NCBI RefSeq assembly: GCF_034140825.1
Contig: NC_089043.1
Location: forward strand, 27,140,001 to 27,204,000
Origin: Oryza sativa Japonica Group
Taxonomy: Eukaryota > Streptophyta > Magnoliopsida > Poales > Poaceae
Length of the DNA stretch: 64,000 nt
Reading direction: 5' to 3'
The first letter of the stretch is position 1. The number at the start of each line of letters is the position of its first letter. Shown here piece by piece: positions 34,976 through 46,387 of this stretch. The notes beneath the pieces are model-generated. The model did not search any database, was not told where the DNA came from, and was given only the letters and a program-made list of their open reading frames with translations. Position numbers and translations under genes: made by a program.

Positions 34976-36180
34976 ATGGAGGTTGGCAAGCCCATCAAGG
35001 ACTCCTCCCTGCGACCTCCTGCGCACGGCCGAGACGTTCACAAGAAAAGCCGGCGGGGGCGGCCGCCACCCTGGGCACTCCTCGACAAGACCGCCTACTT
35101 TGCCGATATCTGCAACGCCACCTCCAAAACAAGGGAGGGCCATGAAATCCCTCGGATGACTTTGCCCGTGAGCCCAAGATCATCGCCGCTCACGACGACC
35201 TCCTCCTCTTCCGCCTCACCCTCGGCCATGGTAACCGTCACAATTTATTCCTCTCCGATGGTAGCTCGCCATCGCTCACGCGCATCCCCCATCCCAGCGG
35301 CGACCTCGACAGCCTCTTTCTTGACAACCACGTCGGCATCCTCCGTGGCCACCACCCGCTAATTCCGCACGTACGCCAAACAGCAGCACTACATCATATC
35401 GTCGCCGCGCTCACTCCCATCAGGAAGCCAGGGGGAGAATACCGCCTCCACCTCTACCACTCCACCACCAACCAAAGCTCGCCTCCCCTAACTTTCTTCT
35501 TCCATCACACCGACAAGGTCATCAACCTCTCCCGCCAAGCTCCTGGCCTCATGGGTTTCGCTGACCTTTGGCGTGGCGTCGTGCTTGTCAATGTGCTTCA
35601 TGACCAACCTGCGCCAAGCTACATCCCATTGCCTCCACGAATCAGGCATAGGCATTGACGAGGGCAACGCAAGCGATGTTCGTGACATTGCCATCGACTT
35701 AGAGGGTTGCATCAACTATGTTGAGTTTGAGTTCAAAGGCCTTCCACACCCGCAGAGAGACACATTGCTGATGGCTGGACGGCCGCTAAATGGAGTTGGT
35801 TGCTGGCGCATGGACTGCCGCCTACGTTCCTCTCAAATCTCACATCATATGATGCCTACCCTGCCAAACTACGACACTGCCCGTCGTCCTCAACCAAGCT
35901 TGCAAAAGCTCCATGTGGGTCATCCCGTGCTCAGCTTGCACGACGCCCATCTTGTTCACCTCATGGCCAAGATCAATAGGTAGGCATGGATCCTACCTAT
36001 TGACCTGAGGAACTGGGTCATTCAACAACCATCAGATTTTGCTGGTGCTGACAGAACGTTTGGAATAAGTGAGACGTATGTCCAAACGACCATCTCCAGA
36101 TATCCGCGCAGGAAGAGGCGACACCGCCGGAGGACGGGGAACAGTAATAATGCAATAGTGCCTGCCGTTCTAGATAACTA
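34976..36180 (+). pseudogene. DUF1618-type gene, broken (copy A)
   Basis: The reading frame starts MEVGKPIKDSSLRPPAHGRD and includes PWALLDKTAYFADICNATS, the opening typical of the large grass DUF1618 family. Similarity then continues in another frame from about 35150 (DDFAREPKIIAAHDDLLLFR, and later APGLMGFADLWRGVVLVNVL). It shifts again near 35660 to NASDVRDIAIDLEGCINYVE and GRPLNGVGCW. An in-frame stop interrupts the C-terminal part near 35982, before AWILPIDLRNWVIQQ. Two frameshifts and a stop make a working protein unlikely, though unseen introns could explain part of it. The function of the family is unknown. A shorter copy lies at 39571-40128. Confidence 0.65.
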
Positions 36181-37087
36181 GCTAGACTGCCTAAGTGAAA
36201 TGTACTTTATAATTGAATTCATTGCACTACGTACGCATGTTACATTAATTACAGCTTGTTAACCATAACAAGGACACATGCACATGACTTACTGACCGAC
36301 CGCGTAGCTGGAGTATTCAGCGAGCTTATGTCTGAATATCAGTATCGATAAGTAAACATTTGTAAGTACTCATTCCGTTTCGAAATGTTTGACACCGTTG
36401 ACTTTTTAGCACATGTTTGACCGTTCGTCTTATTCAAAAACTTTTGTGAAATATGTAAAATTATATGCCTACATAAAAATATATTTAGTAATGAATCAAA
36501 TGATAGGAAAAGAATTAATAATTACTTAAATTTTTTAAATAAGACAAACGGACAAACATGTGCTAAAAAGTCAACGGCATCAAACATTTCGAAACGGATG
36601 GAGTATACAACAACAGTACAACACTAAAGGGCTTGTGGTTTTCATTACTGGTGATACGACAGGAGTTATTTATTGGAGATCATTTAAATGATATTTTTAT
36701 TGCAGATTGTTTTGTAGCGCATTTGAACTTATTGTGGATGAAGGGAAGCTATTATGTAGATAAGGGAGGCTTTTTTTTCCGATTAGATGTAGCTAGGTAG
36801 AGCTGAGTTTAATTAGTGCGTGTATATCAAAGCTATGGCACCATTGTATACATTTCATACCGTTCTCTGCTTTGTATTTATTTTTTAATAGAAAGTGTCT
36901 AAAAACGAGTTACCAATTTACACTAGAATATATATAATTCTTGAACTTTGGTTGTTTGCAAGATTATTATCTTGGGGTGATTGTACATAATAATTAATTA
37001 GTGTGACATGATGTGCGAACGTGCACGTTTACTAGTTATAAACTTAAGCTAGAGTTGAAGGACGTCAGGTGGACCTTTTTTCAATTG
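36181..37087. other. Intergenic with one Stowaway MITE
   Basis: Apart from the MITE at 36367-36605 I see only AT-rich DNA up to the target duplication of the Mutator-like element. Confidence 0.45.
36367..36605. mobile_element. Stowaway-type MITE
   Basis: TA duplications flank long inverted repeats: left CTCATTCCGTTTCGAAATG, right CATTTCGAAACGGATGGAG. Pairing continues through GTTGACTTTTTAGCACATG against CATGTGCTAAAAAGTCAAC, more than 50 bp per arm. 239 bp and well preserved, so fairly young. Confidence 0.9.
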
Positions 37088-37097
37088 ACTGGATCAC

Positions 37098-39418
37098 GGA
37101 AAAAGTACACCGATGGTCCCTCAACCAGTCGTTGGGTATAAAATCGTCCTCCAACCCCAAAACCAAAAACCAAATATGCTAGTCCTTAGCTATACAAAAT
37201 CGGTCACCCGAGATTCTTTGGTGGTTTTGACCTCGGTTTTAGTCTACGTGGGGTTAAGTCAGCATAGGACCCACGTGGCCCCACAATGTCAGGTGTCCAC
37301 GTCACCCTCTCTCTTTTCCCTCTTCTCTCCCTTCCTCATCTCTCTCTCTACTCTGCAAGCTGGCCGGGACGATGCGGGAGGGCGGCGCCGCGACGGCGGC
37401 CGGTGGAGGCGGCTTTCTCCGCCTCCTCGTCCCGCTCGGCCGACGTGGGCGCGCTCGCCGGCGAACACGTCGGCCCTATCAGCGGCGCCGGCGACGCGTA
37501 CGCGCGGTGGGACGCGGCGGTGGGGTGCCGGGCGATCGACCCCGGATGCGGCCCGGGGCGGCCGTGCATCCTCACTGTCCCCGCCGCCATCGCCATTGCC
37601 GTCCTGCGAGCTCGGCCCCTCGTACTTCCAGATCAAGAAGCATGCCAGGACCATGCAGGAGTAGACTCAGACGGCCAGACCGCGCAGAGCATGAACCTCC
37701 AGTCGAGCCAATGCTCAGGAGCAGTGGTGTCGACGGCCATGGCTGATGATGGCATTGCTGCAGTGATGAGGCGTTCTGCAGCCAGATTCATAATACAGGA
37801 TATTACTACTCAAACCATGCATGTTCTTCTACTGCAAATTAGATTCTTGCGCCAAGATAAAGAGAGGAATTATTCTTGCCGACGAAGGGAGAAATGATCA
37901 GTACTACGATTCCTATCATTTCGAGACACACAAAAGAAAAAGAAAATCGACGCTAGCCAGATGCTATATATCCTGATACCCTGCAACCTGGAGCCCCACG
38001 CATGCAGATGGTAAAGATGCAAATCTTTATTCCATTTCCATGATTCCATCCACACAAAAAAGAAACGAACAATACAGAGAAGAACACCAAGAAACACGCA
38101 TCGGCGCAGAGGAGGGTGGAAAACGAACCCAATCTCAATGGTGATTGGGTTCTTGTTTCTTGACTTCTCCACCTTTTCCTGCCGCCGCCTCTCTCTCTCC
38201 GTCGATTCCTCTCCCTCTCACGACCTCGACGCCTTCATCGGTGGCACACGCACATCACGGCGACAAGAACGTAGGAGAGAAAATCATAAATGCCGGACAG
38301 GAACACGGAGGAGGAATCAATCAATCACTCACTCACTCACTTCTGATTTGGGCTTGAGAGAGAGAGAGAGAGATCTCCAGAGTCAAGCCGCACGTTGGCT
38401 CCTGCTCTCTCCGGAAACCACGTGAATGAATCCCCTCCTCTTCCTCCTCTCTCTCCTCCACCTCACTCACTCTCAACCACAAGGAACGAACAAACCGAAA
38501 AGAAGCCAACCAACCAACCACGTACGTGCTGTCGTGCTGCAGCGCCGCTGGGTCGGGCGACCACGGCCGGTAGTTCTCCGCGAGCGCCCGGCACCCCACC
38601 GCCGCGTCCCACCGCGCGTACGCGTCGCCGGCGCCGCTGACAGGGCCGACGCGTTCGCCGGCGAGCGCGCCCACGTCGGCCGAGCGGGACGAGGAGGCGG
38701 AGAAAGCGGAGAAGCCGTCGCGCTCGCACGCTGCCTCCGCCGGCGGCCGTCACGGCGCTGCCCTCCCGTCTCGCCCCGGTTAGCTTGCAGAGAAGTGAGA
38801 GAGAGGAGGGGAAAAAGAGAGGGTGACGTGGACACCTGACATGTGGGGACTATGTGGGTCCCACGAGGACTAAGCCGCCAACCTTCAGCCATCTTGTAGT
38901 GCGTGACTCAACCGCTCATCGCACCTCGGCTCACTGCTCAATGACCAAGCGGGAGATTAGGCTCTCTCTGCTCTATCCTATTTTCTTAGCCAAGTGCAGT
39001 TGCGTTAAGTAGCACGCCCCCCCTTTCTACTCTACCTTGACTATTGAATTGAATTCAAGCTTTAATTGCCCTGCTTCATTCTCGCCATATTGAGATTCTA
39101 TGGAAGAAATGAAACGTTACCCGCCTACTTATACTTCTTATAGCAAGCATCCTCTTAGCCAAGAAGTCCCAGAAGTGAAGCCCCTTTCAAGCTTTAGTCT
39201 TCCTCAAGTGCTCCCACTAACTAAGCATGCCAAACTTCTCCTAGCGTGCATTTCCTGCATCATTGGCTTAGTGACCGGACCAAAACCAGGGTCAAAACCA
39301 CCAAAGACATTGGGTGACCGGTTTTGTATAATTGAGGGACCCCGTATATCTGGTTTTGCGGTTCGAGGACGATTTTGTATCTTACGATAAGTTGAGGGAT
39401 CTTTGGTGTACTTTTTCC
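37098..39418. mobile_element. Mutator-like element (Pack-MULE candidate), non-autonomous
   Basis: The ends are perfect inverted GGAAAAAGTACACC, with weaker pairing for about 150 bp (words such as TCCCTCAAC, ACAAAATCG, GGTGGTTTTGACC). The flanks carry a perfect 10-bp duplication, ACTGGATCAC, at 37088-37097 and 39419-39428, close to the 9-bp rule for MULEs. No transposase is seen. The inside has a GC-rich segment in inverted duplicate (about 37265-37535 and 38565-38870). Its coding-like translation (SSRSADVGALAGE, then AGDAYARWDAAVGCRA) suggests a captured host gene fragment I cannot name. 38890-39265 looks foreign to the element (see findings). Confidence 0.85.
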
Positions 39419-39570
39419 ACTGGATCACACTTGTCGCAAAGGCCCATCCCAAGTACCTAGGCACCTAGCCCATAAGCCCATAACCGAGGAGTAGAAGAGG
39501 GGCGCTTTCTTTTCTTTTCTTTTTTTTGGTTTGGCTTCCCTGGAAGTGAGATTGGGGAGAGAGAGTATCG

Positions 39571-40128
39571 CCGCCCAAGCTCCTGGACTGATGGGTTTCG
39601 TTGACCTTTGGCTGGGCATCGTGCTTGTCAATCTCCTTCAAGAGGAACCTGCCCCAAGCTACATCCAGCTGCCTCCACCACTTAGAACATGTTTAGTTGG
39701 TGAAATAAAATTTTTTGGGTGTCATATCGAACGTTTGACCAAATATCGAAAGGAATTTTCGGATATGAATGAAAAAACTAATTTCATAACTCGCTAAATA
39801 GAGTTGGAACACATAATCTGGTTGCTGGCGCAACGACTGCCAGCTCCATGCTTCGGACGTCTCAAATTTGATGCCTAAGCTGCCCAACTACTTTCCTATC
39901 TTGGAGAAGCTCCATGTGGGTCATCCCGTGCTCAGCTTGCACATCGACCACCTTGCTCACAAGGCATGGATCCTACCCATTGACTTGAGGAATGGGGTGA
40001 TTCAACAACCAATTGATTTTGTGGGTGCTGACAGAACTGTTGGAATATGTGAGACGCCATCTCCATATATCCGCGCAGGAAGAGGCGACACCGCCGCCCA
40101 AGGCCTGCACTTCTCGATAGCCAGCTAG
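39571..40128 (+). pseudogene. DUF1618-type gene fragment (copy B)
   Basis: This 3' partial copy parallels 35537-36130 of copy A: APGLMGFVDLWLGIVLVNLL and PAPSYIQLPPPL, then LEKLHVGHPVLSLH and AWILPIDLRNGVIQQP. The 5' half is missing. The region between LPPPL and NGVGCW of copy A is replaced by a MITE piece (39684-39794), so the copy is both truncated and interrupted. It lies just right of the MULE target duplication. Confidence 0.75.
39684..39794. mobile_element. MITE fragment inside DUF1618 copy B
   Basis: ACATGTTTAGTTGGTGAAAT through CATAACTCGC closely matches the left third of the full element at 49244-49583. The right end is absent, so it was truncated after insertion. Confidence 0.7.
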
Positions 40129-40145
40129 ACTGCCTCTGAAATGTA

Positions 40146-40303
40146 GGCTGTGTTTAATTTTTGAAATTAGGAAGAAGCTTAGGAAAAGTTGGTAGTTTGG
40201 AAAATAAGTTGAGAATTTATGTGAGTAGGAAAGTTTTAGATGTGATGTAATGTGATGAAAAGTTAGGAGTTTGAGGGAAGTTTGATGTGAACTAAACAGG
40301 GCC
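40146..40303. mobile_element. MITE, second copy of the 16698-16848 family
   Basis: Ends GGCTGTGTTTAATTTTTG and GTGAACTAAACAGGGCC are inverted repeats, and the body shares GAGTAGGAAAGTTTTA and GAGTTTGAGGGAAGTTTG with the other copy. Confidence 0.65.
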
Positions 40304-40386
40304 GTATTAGTAATTGAATTCGTTGCACTACTTACGTGTTACATTAATTACAACTTGTTAACAATAACAAGGACACATGCACCTAG

Positions 40387-40602
40387 TACTCCCCCGTCCC
40401 ATTTTTTAAATACAATCATAATTTTCTGTGCCCAACTTTAATTATCCATCTTATTTAAAGTTGTTTATAATTAGTATTTTTATTGTTATGAGATGATAAA
40501 ATATGAATAGTACATGTTTTTTTTAAAAAAAATAAATGAGACGAATGGTTAAAGTTGTGCACGGAAAATCATAGTTACATTTAAAATAGGACAGAGTGAG
40601 TA
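40387..40602. mobile_element. Stowaway-type MITE
   Basis: It starts TACTCCCCCGTCCCA and ends TAGGACAGAGTGAGTA, with TA duplications. The inner arms pair (ACAATCATAATTTTCTGTGC against GCACGGAAAATCATAGTTAC). 216 bp. Confidence 0.85.
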
Positions 40603-41783
40603 TACTTGAGCTATATTCTATATAGGAAATGCGTATGACTGACTGACCAATCGCATAGCTTAAACCAACCATCCAATTAATTTATTCAAACAAAAGAATT
40701 TTTCTCTCATTTCTTCGTCTGATGACTGACGACTTGGCGGAATATACCTGATACATCTTGGATATACCAGCAGGGTCCCTAGCAAGCAACCTTGTATGTG
40801 CCGCCTTAATTTGTCAGTTGAACTAGTAATGCAGATCCAACGACTAGAAAAGATTAAGTAATTCATGTTGGATTAACGTGATACAACAACAAAAGGAAGT
40901 GTTCCGTTTCAATGTCAATGTACCCTGCTACTACTTGTGTTACTTCTACTTATATATACATATATGGAGTAAGAGAGAATGATGACACCGAACAAGCACA
41001 AATAAATTATACATCCGAGAATCATATACATTCACAGACCTGTATATAGTATACTACAATAATACTCCATTACGCAGCTAATAAGGTTGACCTCACCCAA
41101 CATAGGATTAAGCACAATAAGTCTTCCATTTTCATATTACTAACCTTTAACCAATGATGGAAGGCAAACAGTAGAAGCAAGACTTGGTAAGAGTGAGAGT
41201 TTCCTTCATGGTCATGGTTGTATGCAGGATCTTTTAAAAGGGAGTACAGGTACAGCTAGCCCAAGACCAAAAGCAAGCTAGGCAGGCAGTATATTCCAAG
41301 TTAACAGCTGTGCAGGACAAATCCACGCCCTCCTATTGTTGACCGAAGACAAAAAAAGAATTAAGGAAGAAGGAATATGAATGAAAAATGAAGGATGATA
41401 CCTGCAGGAAACTTCCCCGGCTCCCAAATGTCTTCATCTCACAATCAATAATATCCTATCTATCTAGTACGGAGTATGTAAGATAGATTTAACAGAGATT
41501 TTTCTTTCTTTTGTCGAATAACTGAAGCAGATGAGTTTATAAAAGTTGCCAGACGACATACAAGCGAAGCCAAAAGTCCCCTTTGTGAGAGATTCGATCC
41601 TTTTGTTTGCTTTGTTGTTGCCGTCGCCTCCAGCAGCAGCAGCAGCAGAAACTATAATAAAGCAAGCAAAGATATAGTAGGTACTTGTTCTTTCTCCTGC
41701 CTAGCTAGCTACTCCCAGTTGTTTGCTTCTTATTCTGTCGGTTGTGTGGTGGCAGGGCAGTTAATTTAAGTTGTTTGCGCTGC
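40603..41783 (+). other. Upstream region of USP/kinase/U-box gene 1
   Basis: No gene is supportable. A (CAG)n run at 41630-41648 and CT-rich DNA near 41700 suggest the leader of the gene that starts at 41784. Confidence 0.4.
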
Positions 41784-44700
41784 ATGGCCGTGGCAAGTGC
41801 TCGTTCTTCGTTGCCGTCGTCGTCGTCGTCACCATTGCCGCCCTTGTCTCCTCAGCCGGTAGTACCTGCAGGCGTTGAGCGGATGTTGGTGCGCGCAGGC
41901 GGAGGAACCCGCAGCCTCAGAGAGATTGACGAGGAGGAAGATGACGACGACGATGACGGAGGAAAGACTTACGTGTCGGTCGGCAAGGACCTCAAGGACG
42001 GCAAGGCCAACATCCAGTGGGCAGCTAGGAAACTCCAGCCTCAGCAGGGTGATGTCAACAAGCTTCTTGTGCTGCTGCATGTCCACCAGCCTGCAGACAG
42101 AATCATGAGCGGTATATAATTTCTTTCCTTCTACTTGCCCTTTTCTTCTGTTATTATTAGTAAGTAGTAGCATTCAACAACACTAACAATATTACTAGTA
42201 TGATAACTAGTACCACGTAGCAGGCAACAACGGTTGTATTTCCATTTCCACAAATTGTTGTTTTTCTCTGCAACTTCTGGGAAAGACACCTTTGGTCTGT
42301 TCAATTGGGAAAGCAGCAGCACACACATTTTTTCTTTTCCATATGCCCTGCTTCTCAAGAGACTGTACCGCAGCTATCATACAAACAATGAACCTGAAAA
42401 TAACCAAAGTGGTGTTCTGTCAATTAGATGTTATGCATTAACCCAAGTTGCTACCAGACATCTATTTTCTTAATAATCAGAAAATCTTCTATATTTCCCA
42501 CAGAAAAAGGAAATAATACTTGTTTTAGTGTTACATGTTGCTCTGCCAAAAAAAAAAAAGAAGTCCACGCCGGTGCTCATGGTTTCCTGCGATGATGCCA
42601 TCCTTGCAGGCTTGTGTAAGGTTCCTGCAAAACAGCTAGAAGAAAAGGAGCTCAGAGCATACAGAAAGATTGAGAAGGACGATATGAATAAACTTTTAGA
42701 ACAGTACCTGAGTTACTGCAGAGCATTTCCAAAGGTCAGATAAGCACTCTCACTCAAGTCATATGAAATGGGAATTTTATTTTTCAACAAAGTGAACTAT
42801 GGTCAGCTTGAGGATCAATTTATGGAAAGATAACAATCAATATTTTAACCACATTTTGTACCAGGCCTAGACAAATTAAGCTTTATGACTAATTGTTCTG
42901 ATGAAGTGGATTGAATAAGAACATCAAATTACAGAAATCTATGCAATATTTTATATCCTTTATGCTAATCAGAAGTTGCTTCCCATTCTATGTCATCTCA
43001 GCAAAATCACCAAATTTGCAGGTGCAAGCTGAAAAATTGGTGATTGAGAAGAACAGTGTTGCAAATGGCATTGTTGAGCTTATTGATCAACATCACATTA
43101 CAAAGCTTGTTATGGGAACATCTTCCTTCTCAGTGTATGCCAAGATGCCCTTATTCCATTGTACTGAGGCCTCATCATGAATCACAACCACTGAGATATC
43201 TCTAGACTGAGCATATTGTAGTCCGTAGATGTGATTTTATTATTTGTCATGTTTGTGTCGCTCATTCTAACAAGTATTGATGACAAAGGCGTCAGGACCA
43301 ACAAGCAAACACTTCTTGAACAATGCATTTTCCCCTTCCTAATACAACTCAGCAATTTACCTTTCTTGTATATTTCTTACTTAGCAAATGGCAAGCATAA
43401 TATGACGTTAAACTACTGTTAACAAGCTAGGTTTTAATGGCTATCATCTTCTTGTCTAAACTAGAGACCAGATCCTCTAATTAGTGTATAATCTGAAAAT
43501 TTCAATGTTGACCATGGGCATGAATCTTTCATGAACAGGAAGAGGCAAGTACCAAAATCAAAAGTTGCAGCAATTGTACATCAACAGGCCAAACCATATT
43601 GCCAGATCTTATATATTTGCAAAGAAGCTCTTGCTTGCACTAGGTATGAATGTTCATGCAGTCCTACCTAGTCTCCAACATAAATCCAATTCCACATTGA
43701 ATTTACCATTTTGACAAACTTATTGTGATTGTAAAACAACGTTATTGTGATTGTTTACCATTTTAGGGAAGCCAGTCAGTTTGCTGACAAAGGAGATTCC
43801 CCCAGAAGCAGCTCCGGGAGTTCTCTGTCAGATAAGTCTGAATTCCCTCCAAGATCAGTGTCGTTGCCGTCATGGTATTCAGGTTTCTTAGGCTCTCCAG
43901 ATCAGCAATCGCTACCTCGGCGGTCCAATTCCATTAGTCATCCCTTTCCCTTTTCAAGACAATTAGAGAACGGCGTGGAAAATATATCACCTATAAGGCC
44001 AAACTCAGTCGACGTAGCACCAAAAGGTTGCTCCCCGAATTCCAGCCATCAAAGCAAAGGTTCCTCACCAACTCTGACAGATTTGGACACTGTGGATGGA
44101 TTATCAGTACCTGTTTCAAGCTCAAGCTCCGAAGAGCATCAGCATTTCATGGTAAGCTATATTGTACTGAAACAAATCTCTAGGGATACCTTCATGGATG
44201 CACCTTTTTTTTAAGTAAGGAAAGGACAACTACTGAATTCAGATCAAACCTTAATAATTTACAGGTGGAAGCTAACATGCAGAATGAAATGTTTGAACAA
44301 TGGCAGCAAGTTCGCAATGAGCTAGAACGGTCAAGAAAGGAAGCATCTGAGGGCCGACAGAAAGCCGAGAAAGAGCTGTTTGAAGCGTCTAAGATGGTAT
44401 GGTGTTTGTTATCCCCATATCCCTCTCATCATGAAGAATTTATGCTTAATCTACTGATTTTAGTACCTTTGGGCCTCAAAATACGTCGTATTTTGAAAGA
44501 TGCACAAATGTGTTAGTGAAATACGTACATACAGTTTTTACTACATGATAGATGAGTCTCTCAACTTTATATCGAAATTGCAAACCTTTTTTTTCGCAGT
44601 TTAGAGCACGGGAGAATTCACTCTGTAAAGAAAAAATTGCGGTAGAGGAAAGACTAACCAGAGAAAAGGTCAGTCTTGAAAAGGAGCACCTCCAGATCTA

Positions 44701-46387
44701 CAATGAGCTGCAGAAGGCAAATGAGCAAATAATGGAACTGGAGAGAAAGCTTATGCATGCCAATTCTCTAATGGAAGAGCTCCAGACTGTGCAAGGAGAG
44801 TTGCAACGTCAGAAAGACAATGCTGTGAAAGAAGCTGAAAAGATGAGCCAAATAAACTGCAACAATGTATCTTGTTCTACTAGTGCTGTTGCCTTGACAG
44901 AGTTCACCTACACAGAGATTAAAGAAGCGACTAACGACTTTGATGAATCCAAAATGATCGGACATGGTGGATGTGGAAGTGTCTACAAAGGTTTTCTCCG
45001 TCATACCACTGTGGCTATAAAGAAATTCAACCGTGAAGGCATAACAGGAGAGAAAGAGTTCGATGATGAGGTATTTTTCACCAATCCTTCTAACTTATGG
45101 CTATATATTTACATGAGAAAGAGAGTAAAAAACTTTATATAAATATGTGATTTTGCCAATACATTACAGGTAGAGATTCTGGGAAGGATGAGACATCCAA
45201 ACCTTGTGACCCTGATTGGAGTGTGCAGGGAGGCCAAAGCTTTGGTCTATGAGTTCTTGCCAAACGGGAGCCTAGAGGACCGTTTGCAATGTAAACACCA
45301 AACAGATCCACTTCCATGGAGAATGAGGATCAAAATTGCTGCTGACATCTGCACAGCACTTATCTTCCTTCATTCCAACAAACCAAAAGGCATTGCCCAT
45401 GGTGATCTGAAGCCTGATAATATTCTCCTTGGAGACAACTTTGTAGGCAAGCTAGGGGACTTTGGGATATCTCGTTCGTTGAATCTGACAAACACCACCA
45501 TCACACCTTACCACCAAACAAACCAAATTAAAGGCACATTGGGATACATGGATCCAGGATACATTGCTTCAGGGGAGCTCACAGCACAGTATGATGTCTA
45601 TTCATTTGGAGTAGTGCTGCTAAGATTGCTAACTGGCAAGAGTCCACTAGGCCTTCCTAGTGAGGTAGAGGCAGCCCTGAACAATGAAATGCTGCAACAG
45701 GTAGTTGATGCTTCTGCAGGGGAATGGCCACCTGAGTATAGTAAAAAGTTGGCAATCCTAGCACTGAGATGTTGCCGGTATGACAGAAAGGAGCGCCCTG
45801 ATCTTGCCAAGGAGGCCTGGGGTGTTTTACAAGCCATGGTGAACTATCCAGACAACAAATGCAAGATACCATCATTTTTCATCTGCCCAATGACACAGGT
45901 CAGTTACATCATGAGACAGTAGATTAATAGAAATTTCAAAGCATCTCTACCACTGTATATCTATTGCATAAACAATATTAAGCACCAGCACAAATAGAGC
46001 ACATGAGAAATTACTCTATTGATGGTCAACATGGATAACAAATCAAAGAAATTAAGCACTCAAATCGTGTGATGGCTTATGCCAAACCAACAACTCTTCG
46101 CGTTCGCCAAATCTATTATCAGTATCATCATCACCTTCTCCTGAATTTATGTTTTTACTTTTAATTTGAAATAATCTAGCATCTTTTGAATATTTCAGGA
46201 AATCATGAAGGATCCACATATTGCTGCTGATGGATTCACATATGAAGGTGAGGCTATAAAAGACTGGCTTCAAAGGGGGCATAAGACGTCCCCCATGACC
46301 TACCTCAGTTTCACACACTACGAGCTGATTCCCAATAATGCCCTTCGTTTTGCCATTCAAGAGTGGCAAATGAAACAGCAACTATGA
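41784..46387 (+). CDS. USP/coiled-coil/kinase/U-box protein 1 (plant U-box E3 ligase with kinase domain)
   Basis: Nine exons: 41784-42111, 42610-42734, 43022-43134, 43539-43643, 43767-44151, 44265-44396, 44600-45070, 45170-45898, 46199-46387; 858 aa. An N-terminal UspA-type domain (KTYVSVGKDLKDGKANIQWA to YICKEALACTR, residues about 60-224) is followed by a Ser-rich linker and a coiled coil (about 355-480). The kinase domain (about 498-765) has the Gly loop GHGGCG (517-522), VAIKK lysine 537, HGDLKPDN (D632) and DFG (D650). The RD arginine is Gly, so it is a non-RD kinase. The C-terminal U-box (FICPMTQEIMKDPHIAADGF, then YEGEAIKDWL) should recruit E2 enzymes. The family corresponds to plant U-box proteins of the PUB32-35/51-54 class, linked to stress signalling. 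First of three tandem paralogs; all catalytic motifs are intact here. The start is the ATG 42 bp after an upstream non-ATG extension. Confidence 0.93.

Noticed and set aside
37113-37897. Overlapping GC-rich open frames in the MULE
   Set aside because: They lie in captured or terminal element sequence, overlap in several frames and have no complete domain. Treated as part of the element.
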